Source: DASXIF01 sp036498145
Lineage (GTDB): Bacteria; Actinomycetota; Actinomycetes; Mycobacteriales; Jatrophihabitantaceae
Reading direction: 5' to 3'
DNA: 64,000 bases
Assembly: GCA_963708625.1 (NCBI GenBank)
Contig: CAVPSV010000004.1
Coordinates: 310,001-374,000, forward strand
Part shown: one piece after another, positions 27,163 through 35,730 of the stretch
Layout: the number at the start of each line of letters is the position of its first letter
Numbering within the stretch: the first letter of the stretch is position 1
Position numbers and translations under genes: made by a program
Notes under the pieces: model-generated
Database searches by the model: none
Seen by the model: only the letters and a program-made list of their open reading frames with translations
What the model was told of the DNA's origin: nothing

Positions 27163-27924
27163 CGCGGCCCCCCGATCCGAGTCAGGGCCGAGCCGGCGTG
27201 CACCAGCAGCAGATCCCCTGGATCGACGTCGCCGATCAGTGTGGTGTCGACGTGTTCGTCGCCCTGCGCGGTGCGCACCAGCGCGGCGCCCAACGGTCCG
27301 TCGCGGCCCACGATCACTTCCGCCGGGACGACCTTCGTCGCTGCAGGTGATGCAGACCTCGTCGGTGCAGTCGGAGTCACGCTCGACGAGCAATCCGGGA
27401 TGCTCGAAACACACGTGCGTCAGCTCCCACAGCAGGTGATACATCAGTACGAAGCGGCCGGTCGCGGGCGCCAGCGGGTTGGCGTCGTCGATCCACAGCA
27501 CCTGGTCGGCCGCGCCGGCCGGCGGGCGTTCGCCCGAGCCGATCCAGACGCTCAGCGCCCCCCAGGCGGGCGTGCGGCGCATCAGGTCCTGCACCGCCCG
27601 GTCGCCGGCACCGGCCACTGCGATGACGATGTCGCCAGGACGGACCGAGACTCGCGCCTGAGCGACGACGTCCCCCGAGGTGAGCGCGAATGCCGGCAGC
27701 GCCCGTTTGCCCACGATGACGGGGTGGACGAACTCGACGGCCATGTGGTGCGCGTGTGGCTCCCACTGCGGCGCGACGCACCACATGGTGGCGCCGGCGT
27801 GATAGCGGCGTGCGAGCGAGAGCGCGGCCGCGGCCAGGTCCTCGGCCAGGCCACGGTCCAGGATGTCCGGGGTGATGCCGGAAGAGACGTCCAGCTCGGG
27901 CGTCGTTACGAAATCGACGGTCAC
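27159..27924 (-). CDS. HupF/HypC-like protein with SIS-like N-terminal domain (frameshifted)
   Basis: About 254 residues when repaired. Residues ~1-170 form an alpha/beta domain (LSLARRYHAGATMWCVAPQ, HHMAVEFVHPVIVGKRALP, GDIVIAVAGAGD, WGALSVWIGSGE, ADQVLWIDDAN) resembling a SIS or Rossmann sugar-phosphate fold. EVCITCSDEG then opens a HypC-like barrel (AEVIVGRDGPLGAALV, PGDLLLVHAGSALTRIG). One extra base near 27340 breaks the frame; without repair it reads into the SIS gene. GTG start overlaps the hypF stop. Probably a dedicated HhyL chaperone. Confidence 0.7.
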
Positions 27925-30319
27925 GGTGCTACCCCCTGTTGGCGTGCATAGCCGACGGCACCGATCACGGCTTGGCCGAGCGCGAGACCCCCGTCGTTGG
28001 GCGGGACGAGGCGGTGGGTCAGGACTCGCAGGCCGCTGCCCTCGAGGCGTCGGCGGCAGAGGTCCAGCAGCAGGACGTTCTGGAAGACGCCGCCGGTCAG
28101 CCCGACCAAATCTTGATCATGTGAATCGCATACCCGGATCGCGACCGCGGTAACCGCGTCGGCAACGGCTACGTGGAACCAGTGCGCAAGCGTGGCCGTG
28201 TCCACGCCCGCACGCAGGCCCGCCACCAGGCCGCGAACGACCGGTGCGTAGTCCAGCCGTCCGTCCTCGATCGCGAACGCCCACGGCGGCACGGCGCTGG
28301 CCGGGTCCGCGACGGCCGGGTCCGCGCCGGCGGCTGCACTCGCAGCCAAGATCTCGAGTTCGATCGCGGCCTGCGCCTCGTAGCCGATTCGCTGGCGCAC
28401 GCCGAGGATCGAGGCGACGGCGTCGAAGAGCCTGCCCATGCTCGAGCACGGCACCGTCGCACGCCCGGACGTCAGCTGCGACCGGACCGCGGCGAGTTCG
28501 CGCGGCTCGCAGGCGGCAACCGGCGCCACGTCGTCATCCCACGCGACATCGCTGGCGGCGAGGTAGGCCAGCGCGGCTCGACAGGGGTTGCGCACCGCCG
28601 CGTCCCCACCGGGCAGATCCACGGTGCGCAGGTGGCCGACCCGCTCGTAGCTGGTCACGTCCGCGGACACCTGCAGGAACTCGCCACCCCAGATGGTGCC
28701 GTCGTCCCCGTAGCCGGTGCCGTCGAACGCGACGCCCAGGGCCGATACCCCGAGCAGGTTGTGTTCGGCCAGCAGGGACACCACATGTGCGTGATGGTGC
28801 TGGACGAGTCGCAGCTGCGGCTCGCCCGGCCGACCGGTGTGGCGCTGCGCCCACTCGCGGGTCAGGTACGCGGGGTGCGCGTCCACCGCGACGATCTCGG
28901 GAGCGAGGCGGTGCAGCGTGGTCAGCTGATCCACCGCGCGCTCGAAGGCGCGCAGCGTGTCGAGGCTGCCCATGTCCCCGACGTGCGCCGAGCAGAACGC
29001 GTTCGTCGCGTCCACGAGGCAGAAGGTGTTCTTCAGCTCGCCACCGACGGCAAGCGTCGGGGGCAGCGCGTGGCCCAATGGCACCGGCAACGGCGCCAAG
29101 CCACGCGAGCGGCGGATCGGCAACTCGCGGCCATCGAAGACACGCACCACGCTGTCGTCGCACGGCACGTGAATGCCACGGTCGTGGGTGAGTACGGCGT
29201 CGGCGAGCGAGGGCAATCGCCGCTGCGCGTCGATGTCGTCGAAGCACAGCGGCTCGTCGCTGACGTTCGCACTCGTCAGCACGAGCATGCCGGCGCCGGT
29301 GCGCCGGCGTCGGGCACCGGCGCGAGCAACAGATGGTGGATCGGGCTGTAGGCGAGCATCACCCCGAGCAGCGGGTTGCCCGGCGCCACACTGTCCGCGA
29401 CCGGCGCGTCCGGCCGGCGGCGGAGCAGGACTATCGGCCGGGCGCGGCTGGTCAGCACCTGAGCTTCGGCCTCGTCGATGACAGCGAGGCGGTGCGCGGT
29501 GGGCAGGTCACGCACAAGCAGCGCGAACGGCTTCTGGTCGCGCGACTTCCGCTCCCGCAGTCGTGCCACCGCAGCCGGGTCGTCCGCGCGGCAGGCGAGG
29601 TGATACCCACCGATACCCTTGACGGCGACGATCTGCCCGTCGGCCAGCGCGTGCTGAGCGTGGGCCAACGCGGAGTCGCCGACGGCTGCCGTCGCGCCGT
29701 CGCGCTCGAAACGAAGTACCGGCCCGCAGTTCGGGCAGGCGACGGGCTGGGCATGGAAGCGGCGATCGGCCGGATTCGCGTACTCGCGCGCGCAGTCGGC
29801 ACACATGGCAAAGTCCGCCATGGTTGTGGCGGGCCGGTCGTAGGGCAGATCGCGAATGATCGTCAGCCGCGGTCCGCAATCCGTGCAGGTGATGAAGGGA
29901 TGGCGGTAACGGCGGTCGGTCGGGTCGAACAACTCGGCGAGGCAGTTGTCGCAGGTGGCCACGTCGGGCGGGATGAGCGTTCGCGCGCCCTCGGCCGCAC
30001 GGCTGGCGACGATGCGGAACCCGCTGTCTTCGACCAGCGGTAGCGGCGTGCTGGTGACGGAGATGACGAACGCCATCGGCGGCGCATCGATGCGAACTCG
30101 GCGCTCGAACTCCGCCAGTAGCCCGGCCGGACCCTGCACCTCAGCGAAGACGGCCTCCGCGTCGTTGCCGACGAAGCCGCTGAGGCCTAGTTCGGTGGCC
30201 AACCGGTGGACGAATGGGCGGAAACCGACGCCCTGGACGACACCGGTTATCGAAAGCCGCGCCCGTTCTCGCGCTGCAGCATCCGGGCGGAAGGCGAGCG
30301 AGCGGGCCGTCGCGGTCAT
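27921..30319 (-). CDS. hypF: Carbamoyltransferase HypF (one frameshift)
   Basis: Makes the thiocarbamate precursor of the CN ligands. Domains in order: acylphosphatase (ITGVVQGVGFRPFVHR), two zinc-finger pairs (CDNCLAELF / CTDCGPR and CADCAREY / CPNCGP), a YrdC domain (IVAVKGIGGYHLACRA), and a Kae1-like domain (HHHAHVVSLL, LTGGVFQN). A frame change near 29295 in a GC-rich stretch separates APVPDAG from LVLTSANVSDEP. About 799 residues. First gene of a leftward operon reaching to 22465; divergent from the TetR gene. Confidence 0.92.
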
Positions 30320-30475
30320 GTCGGCCGTTGGGCGTTGTGGTCTTGCACCGCGTCCGTGTGTTTTACGGATTCGGTGATAGGGAGAATCCCGCCGGTGCGG
30401 CAAATAGCCACTCACCCAACATAGGTAGACCGATCGTTCTCTGTCTAGACTCAATTTCAGGATCAGGAGTGCAGA
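30320..30475. promoter_or_regulatory. hypF / tetR divergent region with TetR-type operator
   Basis: 156-bp gap, AT-richer than its surroundings. An imperfect palindrome centred on GATC, AGACC-GATC-GTTCT (30427-30440), has the size and look of a TetR/AcrR operator, and TAGAC recurs at 30446-30450. AGGAG at 30465-30469 serves the TTG start at 30476. Confidence 0.5.
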
Positions 30476-31114
30476 TTGGCCAGCCAGCCGGAGACGAATG
30501 CGAGCGATTCGTCCGCGCGAGAGCGAATCCTCGATACGGCCTACGACCTGTTCGCGCGCCGCGGTATTCGCGATGTCGGGGTCGATGAGATCGTCGAGCG
30601 CGCCGGCATTGCGCGGGCGACGCTGTACCGCCATTTCAAGTCGAAGGACGAACTCGTCCTGGCGTTCCTGAGGCGACGCGAAGAACGCTGGACGTTCGGT
30701 TCGGTCGAAGCCGAGGCGCGCCGACGCGGCAAGACTCCGGAGGGGCGGCTCCTGGCGATCTTCGACGTCTTCGACGAGTGGTTTCACCGGGGCGACTTCG
30801 AAGCCTGCTCGTTCGTGAACGTGCTGTTCGAAATGCGTCCGAGCCACCCGCTCGGGCAGGCGAGCATCCAACACCTGGCGAACATCCGAGGCATGGTCGA
30901 GCGGCTGGCCACCGAAGCCGGGCTGGCCGACGTCACCGAGTTCAGCAGGTCGTGGCACATCCTGATGAAGGGCTCGATCGTCGCTGCGACCGAAGGTGAC
31001 CTCCGGGCCGCGCGTCGCGCGCAACAGATGGCGAAGACGCTGATCGCGAAACACGGCGGCCATCTCCCCGAGCAGCCCGCCCAGCTACCCGTAAGTACCG
31101 TGACGCATAGATGA
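30476..31114 (+). CDS. TetR/AcrR-family regulator
   Basis: 212 residues. The N-terminal helix-turn-helix has the family pattern RILDTAYDLFARRGIRDVGVDEIVERAGIARATLYRHFKSKDELV (described here in its usual order). The C-terminal ligand domain has LLAIFDVFDEWF and HILMKGSIVAA. TTG start with AGGAG upstream. It probably represses itself and perhaps the divergent hypF operon through the palindrome at 30427-30440. Ligand unknown. Confidence 0.88.
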   Translation: MASQPETNASDSSARERILDTAYDLFARRGIRDVGVDEIVERAGIARATLYRHFKSKDELVLAFLRRREERWTFGSVEAEARRRGKTPEGRLLAIFDVFDEWFHRGDFEACSFVNVLFEMRPSHPLGQASIQHLANIRGMVERLATEAGLADVTEFSRSWHILMKGSIVAATEGDLRAARRAQQMAKTLIAKHGGHLPEQPAQLPVSTVTHR

Positions 31115-31143
31115 GGTGAGCGTCGGCTATCTGAGGGAGCGAG

Positions 31144-31725
31144 ATGTTCGATCTGGAACCTGCGACCCGCACTGTCGCCGATATCGTGGCCGGCGTCCGC
31201 GATGATCAACTCGGCGGACCGACGCCGTGTCCGGAGATGTCGGTCGGCGCGATCCTCGATCACATGGGCGGATTCGCGCTGGCATTCACCGCGGCCGCGA
31301 ACCACACCGAGCCACCTGGCGGCAGCAGGCCGCCGTCGCCCAGCGAGTCCGGGCTGCCCGATGATTGGCGCACGTCGATACCGGCCAGGCTCGCCGAACT
31401 GGCCGACGCCTGGCGCGACGAGGCCGCCTGGTCGGGCATGACGAAAGCCGGCGGCCAAGACCTGCCCAGCGAGATCGCCGGCGTCATTGCGTTGGACGAA
31501 GTGGTCATGCACGGCTGGGACCTCGCCATCGCTACCGGCCAGCCATATGCCGTCGAGACTGAGCTGCTGCACGCGGTGTTCGGTTTCGTGTACGGAGCCG
31601 CCGAGCAGAACCCGCAAGGAACGCCAGGTCTGTTCGGGCCGCCGATCTTCCTTCCGGACGGCACGCCGCTGCTGGACCGCGTCGTCGGACTCGCCGGGCG
31701 CGACCCCAGCTGGACGCCCGCCTAA
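31144..31725 (+). CDS. TIGR03086-like mycothiol-isomerase/DinB-fold protein
   Basis: About 193 residues, ATG after GGGAG. The pattern LEPATRTVADIV, LGGPTPCPEMSVGAILDHMGGF, IALDEVVMHGWDLAIATG is that of the maleylpyruvate isomerase N-terminal/DinB family of Actinomycetota, where His residues in DHM and MHGWD bind a metal. Possible role: mycothiol-dependent chemistry or detoxification. It is 29 nt after the TetR gene and may be its target. Confidence 0.75.
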   Translation: MFDLEPATRTVADIVAGVRDDQLGGPTPCPEMSVGAILDHMGGFALAFTAAANHTEPPGGSRPPSPSESGLPDDWRTSIPARLAELADAWRDEAAWSGMTKAGGQDLPSEIAGVIALDEVVMHGWDLAIATGQPYAVETELLHAVFGFVYGAAEQNPQGTPGLFGPPIFLPDGTPLLDRVVGLAGRDPSWTPA

Positions 31726-31787
31726 CCGACCGCGGCCCGAGGCTACGGGCTCGTCGTCAGGGCCGTCGGCATCGCCAGCAGAGGAAC

Positions 31788-32453
31788 TCAGTCGGACGGG
31801 ATCATCGACCGCAGGCCGTCCACATCGTCGATGATGATCTGCCGCCGTCCCAGCGAGATGACACCGCGGCTCACCAGTCGCTGCAGCACCTGATTCACCG
31901 TCGGCCGGGCCGCGCCGGTCATCATCGCCAGATCACCCTGCGACAGCGGGATCACCGCGGCGCCCGGTGTGCCGCCGTAGATGTCGGCCAGGGCGATCAG
32001 CCGCCGGTAGACGCGGCGGTCCACGCCGAAGTACAGCGCCTCCAGCAGCTGCCGACTCAGATCCTCCACGCGCTGGGCGAGTGCGGCGACCACCAGCCCG
32101 TCGATCTCCGGGTGCGAGTTGCGCAGCGTCGCGAAGGCCGTGCCGGCCAGCGCCAACGTCTGGCCGGGGGTCAATGCCGCGACGGTGGCGCTGCGCCGCG
32201 GCGTCTGACCCGACTGCAGCAGCGCGAGCTCACCGAAGAAGTCGCCGCCGGAGAGCACGTTGACGGTCAGCCGGTCACCGTTGGCCGCGGTGACGTGCAC
32301 CGCGAACAGGCCACTGTCGATCAGGTGCATGCTGTCGGCGGGATCACCCTCGTGAAACACCACCTCGCCGCGCGCGAACGTGCGCCGGCGTGCAGAGCTC
32401 AGCACCTCTTCGCGCGCCTGCGCCGGCAGCGTGTCCAGCAGCGGCCACTGCAT
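31788..32453 (-). CDS. Crp/Fnr-family cyclic-nucleotide-binding regulator
   Basis: 221 residues. Cyclic-nucleotide domain ~10-125, with FHEGDPADSMHLIDSG and GGDFFGELALLQSGQTPRRSATVAA as the phosphate-binding cassette (GELAL plus RRSAT matches the cAMP-type FGE-RxA pattern loosely). C-terminal winged helix: LSQGDLAMMTGAARPTVNQVLQRL. Its ATG overlaps the stop of the cyclase fusion gene (TGATG), so the nucleotide producer and a likely receptor are made together. Confidence 0.87.
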   Translation of the reverse strand: MQWPLLDTLPAQAREEVLSSARRRTFARGEVVFHEGDPADSMHLIDSGLFAVHVTAANGDRLTVNVLSGGDFFGELALLQSGQTPRRSATVAALTPGQTLALAGTAFATLRNSHPEIDGLVVAALAQRVEDLSRQLLEALYFGVDRRVYRRLIALADIYGGTPGAAVIPLSQGDLAMMTGAARPTVNQVLQRLVSRGVISLGRRQIIIDDVDGLRSMIPSD

Positions 32454-35400
32454 CAGCGCACCCACATCTGGTCGAAGAACACGCCGAGCACCGAGCTGCG
32501 GGTGTAGTTGTGCACCCTCGGCGAGAGGACGTCCACCCACGACGGCGTCACCAGGCCCACCCACGCGGCCTGATCGATGAGTTGGCGGTCCAGCTGTGCC
32601 CAGGTGGCGGCAGCCGCGGCCGGTGAACTCGCCTGCTCCTGTTCGGCTCGTGCGGTGAGGGCGTCCAATGCCGGATCGCAGAACTCGCTGGGGTTCAGGC
32701 TTGCATCCGAATTCGGCACGAACCCCGAGCACTCGAACTGGGGCACGATGAAGTCCTCCGGATTGGGCGGTTCGGCGACCCAACCCGCAAAAGATGCCTG
32801 GACTTTGTTGGCGGAATTGCCGATGTAGCTGAAGTAGTCGTCCTTGGGGTAGACGACCAGCTTCGCTCGATACCCGAGCTGGTCAAGCGCGCCGACGACG
32901 TCCTGCATACCCGCCGCGGTCCTGGGTCCGGTGACAACATCCACGGCCATGCCTTTGGTGTGCGACTGGTCGACCAGGCGCTCGGCCGTCGGGAAGTCAG
33001 GCGCGGACCAGGCGCCGGCCGTGCCGGGCCGAAGCGTGTACGGGCAGTACGGGCGATATCCCGGGAAGTTGGGCGGCAGCAGTTGGCAGGTCGGAATCGC
33101 CGGGGTGAACCAGTCGTCGGCCACCGCCTGCCGGTCGATCGCGTACGCAAGTGCGCGGCGTACCCGCACATCGTTGAACGGCGCGATCCGGGTGTTGAGC
33201 GCGACGCCGTGCGCCGCCTCGGTCGGGGTCAGGTACAGCCGCACGCCGAAGCGAGCTTGCAGTTGCGCCAGTGGCGCGGCGCCGCGCGCGTCGGCCCAGT
33301 CCGCCGATCCCGCCGCAACGCGGTTCACCGCGTCCTTGGTGTCCGCGCCGTTCGCGTCGACGTTCCACGTGATCGAATCGGGATATCCCGCCGGCTGGGC
33401 GGCCGGGGACCACTCGTGGAAGGAGGGGTTGCGGCTAAGGACGATCTGTTTGCCGTCGTCTCGGGTGATCGCGTACGGCCCAGTTGCGGGGATGGGCTTG
33501 GCGCCCTGGTCAGCCAGCGGGGTCGCCGCGGGTGTGGCCACGGCGGCAGCCAGCAGATCCAGGAAGTCGCCGCTCGGCCGGTTCAGCGTTATCGCGACGG
33601 TGTCGGCGCCGGCGTCCGCGGTGACGCCCGAGATCGTGCACCGCTGCGTGGTACACGCCGAGGCGCCGACGATTTCCTGCGGCAGGCCGGGCAGGCCGCT
33701 GGCCACGATCCGCTCCAGCCCACGTTGCACGTCGGCGACGCTCACCACCGCCCCGGTCGACCAGCGCACGCTGCCGCGCAGCTGAAATGTGTAGGTGCGG
33801 CCGCCGTTCGTCGGCTCGGGAATCGACGTCGCCAGGTCGGGCACCAACTCGCTGCCCTCCGCCCCATTCGCGTGGCGGAAGCCGACGAGTGCGTCGAAGC
33901 TGTCGTTGATCAGCCACAGCGTCCACGGGGTGCCGAAGTAGTCCGGGTCGACCGAACCAGGGTCCTGCCCGTCCACCGTGATCGATCCGCCGACGTGCCG
34001 CGCGGGGTCGATGGTGGTGGTGACCCACAGTCGCCCGCCTGAACTCACCAACGCGGTCGGAGTGGCTCCGGTGGGCACGGTGCGCACCGGGCGGCTGGAC
34101 TTGGTGTCGAACTCCCTCAGCGATCGGGATCCCTCGCTGGCGACCCAGAGCGCAGTGCCGAGGACCGCGATCTTCGTCGGTTCCTCGGCCACCGGCACCG
34201 TCTCGGCCACCGAACCGGTGCCGACGTCGATGCGGGTCACGGTTGCGTCCAGATTGTTGGTCACCCAGGCGCTACTGCCGGAGACCGCGACATCGCGCGG
34301 GTCGTTGCCGACATGCACCGTCTGGGTCACCGTGCCGCTCGCCGGGTCGATCACGCTGACCGTGTTCGAGGTGGCGTTCACGATCCAGACCGAGTGCGCG
34401 ACCGCAATGCCGTCCGGGCCGTCGCCGACGCCGATGGTGGCCGTCACCGTGTCGTCGCCGGGATCGATGCGCGAGACGGTGCCGTCGGCGGTGTTGGTGA
34501 CCCACACCGATCCGTCGCCCACCGCCAAGCCGGCCGGTGACGTACCGACGACGACGGTCTGGACCCCATACGTCGTGGGGTCGATGCGCGAGACGGTGCC
34601 GGAGCCACTGTTCGCCACCCACACCGAGTCGAAGCCGAAGGCCACTGCCGACGGTGCCTGGCCGACGCTCACCGTGTTCGTGACGCGTTTGCTCCCGGTG
34701 TCGATCCGGCTGATCGTGTTGGCGCCGGTATTGGCGGTCCAGATCGCGCCGGGCGCCGCGGCCGCTGCCGTGGGTGACAGGTCGACGCCGAGTTGAGCCA
34801 CGATGTGGCCGTTCTTCGGGTCGATGACACCGACCGCATTCTCGGCCACGCGGTGCAGGTCGTGCGACGTTCCGGACGTCAGCACCAGTCCGACGGCGGT
34901 GCCGGCCACGGCAATGCCGACCGCGGCACCGATCGCGACTGCCCGGCGGCCGCGCCACCACCGGGGTCGTCGGTCGCCGGTGCGAGGGAGCGGACGAGCG
35001 GCGGCGATGAGTGCGCTCATCTGTCGCGCCGGGTCGTGTCCGTCCGGCACGACCCGCACCATGCGGACCGCGTCGCGCAGGCCCTTCACATCCACGGTGC
35101 CGCCCGCGACGTAGCGGATGCCGTCGATCGTGCGAGCCAGGTGCGTCACCTCGTGGCTGGCCAGCGTCTCGCCCGCCTTGGCCAGGCCGCACAACCGGGC
35201 CGCGAGGTTGAGCGCGCCGCCGCGGTATCCGTCCGCGCTGCGAACCGCCTCGCCGACGTCGACGCCGATACCGACAGTCAGCGGCAGGGAGGGATCAGTC
35301 ACCGTTTCCGTGACGAACCGCTGTTGCAGCGCCACCGCGGCGCGCAGCGACAACCTGGGCGAGGCGAACACGCACATGGCCTCGTCGCCACGCAGTTCGA

Positions 35401-35635
35401 ACACCGATCCGCTGAATTGCGCCACTACGTCGCGGACCATGTCGGCGAACCTGGCGGTGAGCCGGGCGGCCGCCTCGTCGCCGTTGTTCTGGGTGAATGT
35501 CGTGTAACCGCGGATATCGGCAAAGAGAAATGTCAGGAGTTCAGACGATTCCGCTCCCGGTTTCCCGGTTTCGGGTTCGTTCGGCGGGCCGTTGGCGGCG
35601 CCGTCCGGCGACATGGCGCCGAGTATGGACCACAT
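32453..35635 (-). CDS. Class III cyclase / beta-propeller / family-5 substrate-binding fusion
   Basis: 1060 residues. ~30-190: class III nucleotide cyclase with both metal Asp residues (LFADIRGYT, ELRGDEA) and the NLAARL transition-state motif. ~225-250: one TM helix. ~270-560: YVTN/NHL-like propeller repeats (SVWVANSGSGTVSRIDP and five or more relatives). ~565-1060: peptide-type (family 5) solute-binding domain (ELVPDLATSIPEP, GPYAITRDDGKQIVLSRNPSF, NDVRVRRALAYAIDR). The cyclase should be inside and the sensor domains outside. A Glu replaces the usual adenine-selecting Lys (ELRGD). ATG at 35635 or 35614. Coupled to a Crp/Fnr gene. Confidence 0.85.
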   Translation of the reverse strand: MWSILGAMSPDGAANGPPNEPETGKPGAESSELLTFLFADIRGYTTFTQNNGDEAAARLTARFADMVRDVVAQFSGSVFELRGDEAMCVFASPRLSLRAAVALQQRFVTETVTDPSLPLTVGIGVDVGEAVRSADGYRGGALNLAARLCGLAKAGETLASHEVTHLARTIDGIRYVAGGTVDVKGLRDAVRMVRVVPDGHDPARQMSALIAAARPLPRTGDRRPRWWRGRRAVAIGAAVGIAVAGTAVGLVLTSGTSHDLHRVAENAVGVIDPKNGHIVAQLGVDLSPTAAAAAPGAIWTANTGANTISRIDTGSKRVTNTVSVGQAPSAVAFGFDSVWVANSGSGTVSRIDPTTYGVQTVVVGTSPAGLAVGDGSVWVTNTADGTVSRIDPGDDTVTATIGVGDGPDGIAVAHSVWIVNATSNTVSVIDPASGTVTQTVHVGNDPRDVAVSGSSAWVTNNLDATVTRIDVGTGSVAETVPVAEEPTKIAVLGTALWVASEGSRSLREFDTKSSRPVRTVPTGATPTALVSSGGRLWVTTTIDPARHVGGSITVDGQDPGSVDPDYFGTPWTLWLINDSFDALVGFRHANGAEGSELVPDLATSIPEPTNGGRTYTFQLRGSVRWSTGAVVSVADVQRGLERIVASGLPGLPQEIVGASACTTQRCTISGVTADAGADTVAITLNRPSGDFLDLLAAAVATPAATPLADQGAKPIPATGPYAITRDDGKQIVLSRNPSFHEWSPAAQPAGYPDSITWNVDANGADTKDAVNRVAAGSADWADARGAAPLAQLQARFGVRLYLTPTEAAHGVALNTRIAPFNDVRVRRALAYAIDRQAVADDWFTPAIPTCQLLPPNFPGYRPYCPYTLRPGTAGAWSAPDFPTAERLVDQSHTKGMAVDVVTGPRTAAGMQDVVGALDQLGYRAKLVVYPKDDYFSYIGNSANKVQASFAGWVAEPPNPEDFIVPQFECSGFVPNSDASLNPSEFCDPALDALTARAEQEQASSPAAAAATWAQLDRQLIDQAAWVGLVTPSWVDVLSPRVHNYTRSSVLGVFFDQMWVR

Positions 35636-35730
35636 TTCTCACGCGTGCCCGCCCGTGCCCGAGGACGTGGCCCGAGAAGGTGCCCGAGGACCGACGCGGC
35701 ACGACGCTCAAACCGGACGTCCAGGCTCGA

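Noticed and set aside
26476..27924. 482-codon frame apparently fusing the HupF/HypC-like and SIS proteins
   Set aside because: A one-base shift near 27340 skips the real HypC-like end. The junction translates to low-complexity Arg/Gly sequence.
30320..31063. N-terminal extension of hypF through the tetR gene
   Set aside because: HypF homology starts at the ATG at 30319; the extension is antisense to a clear TetR protein.
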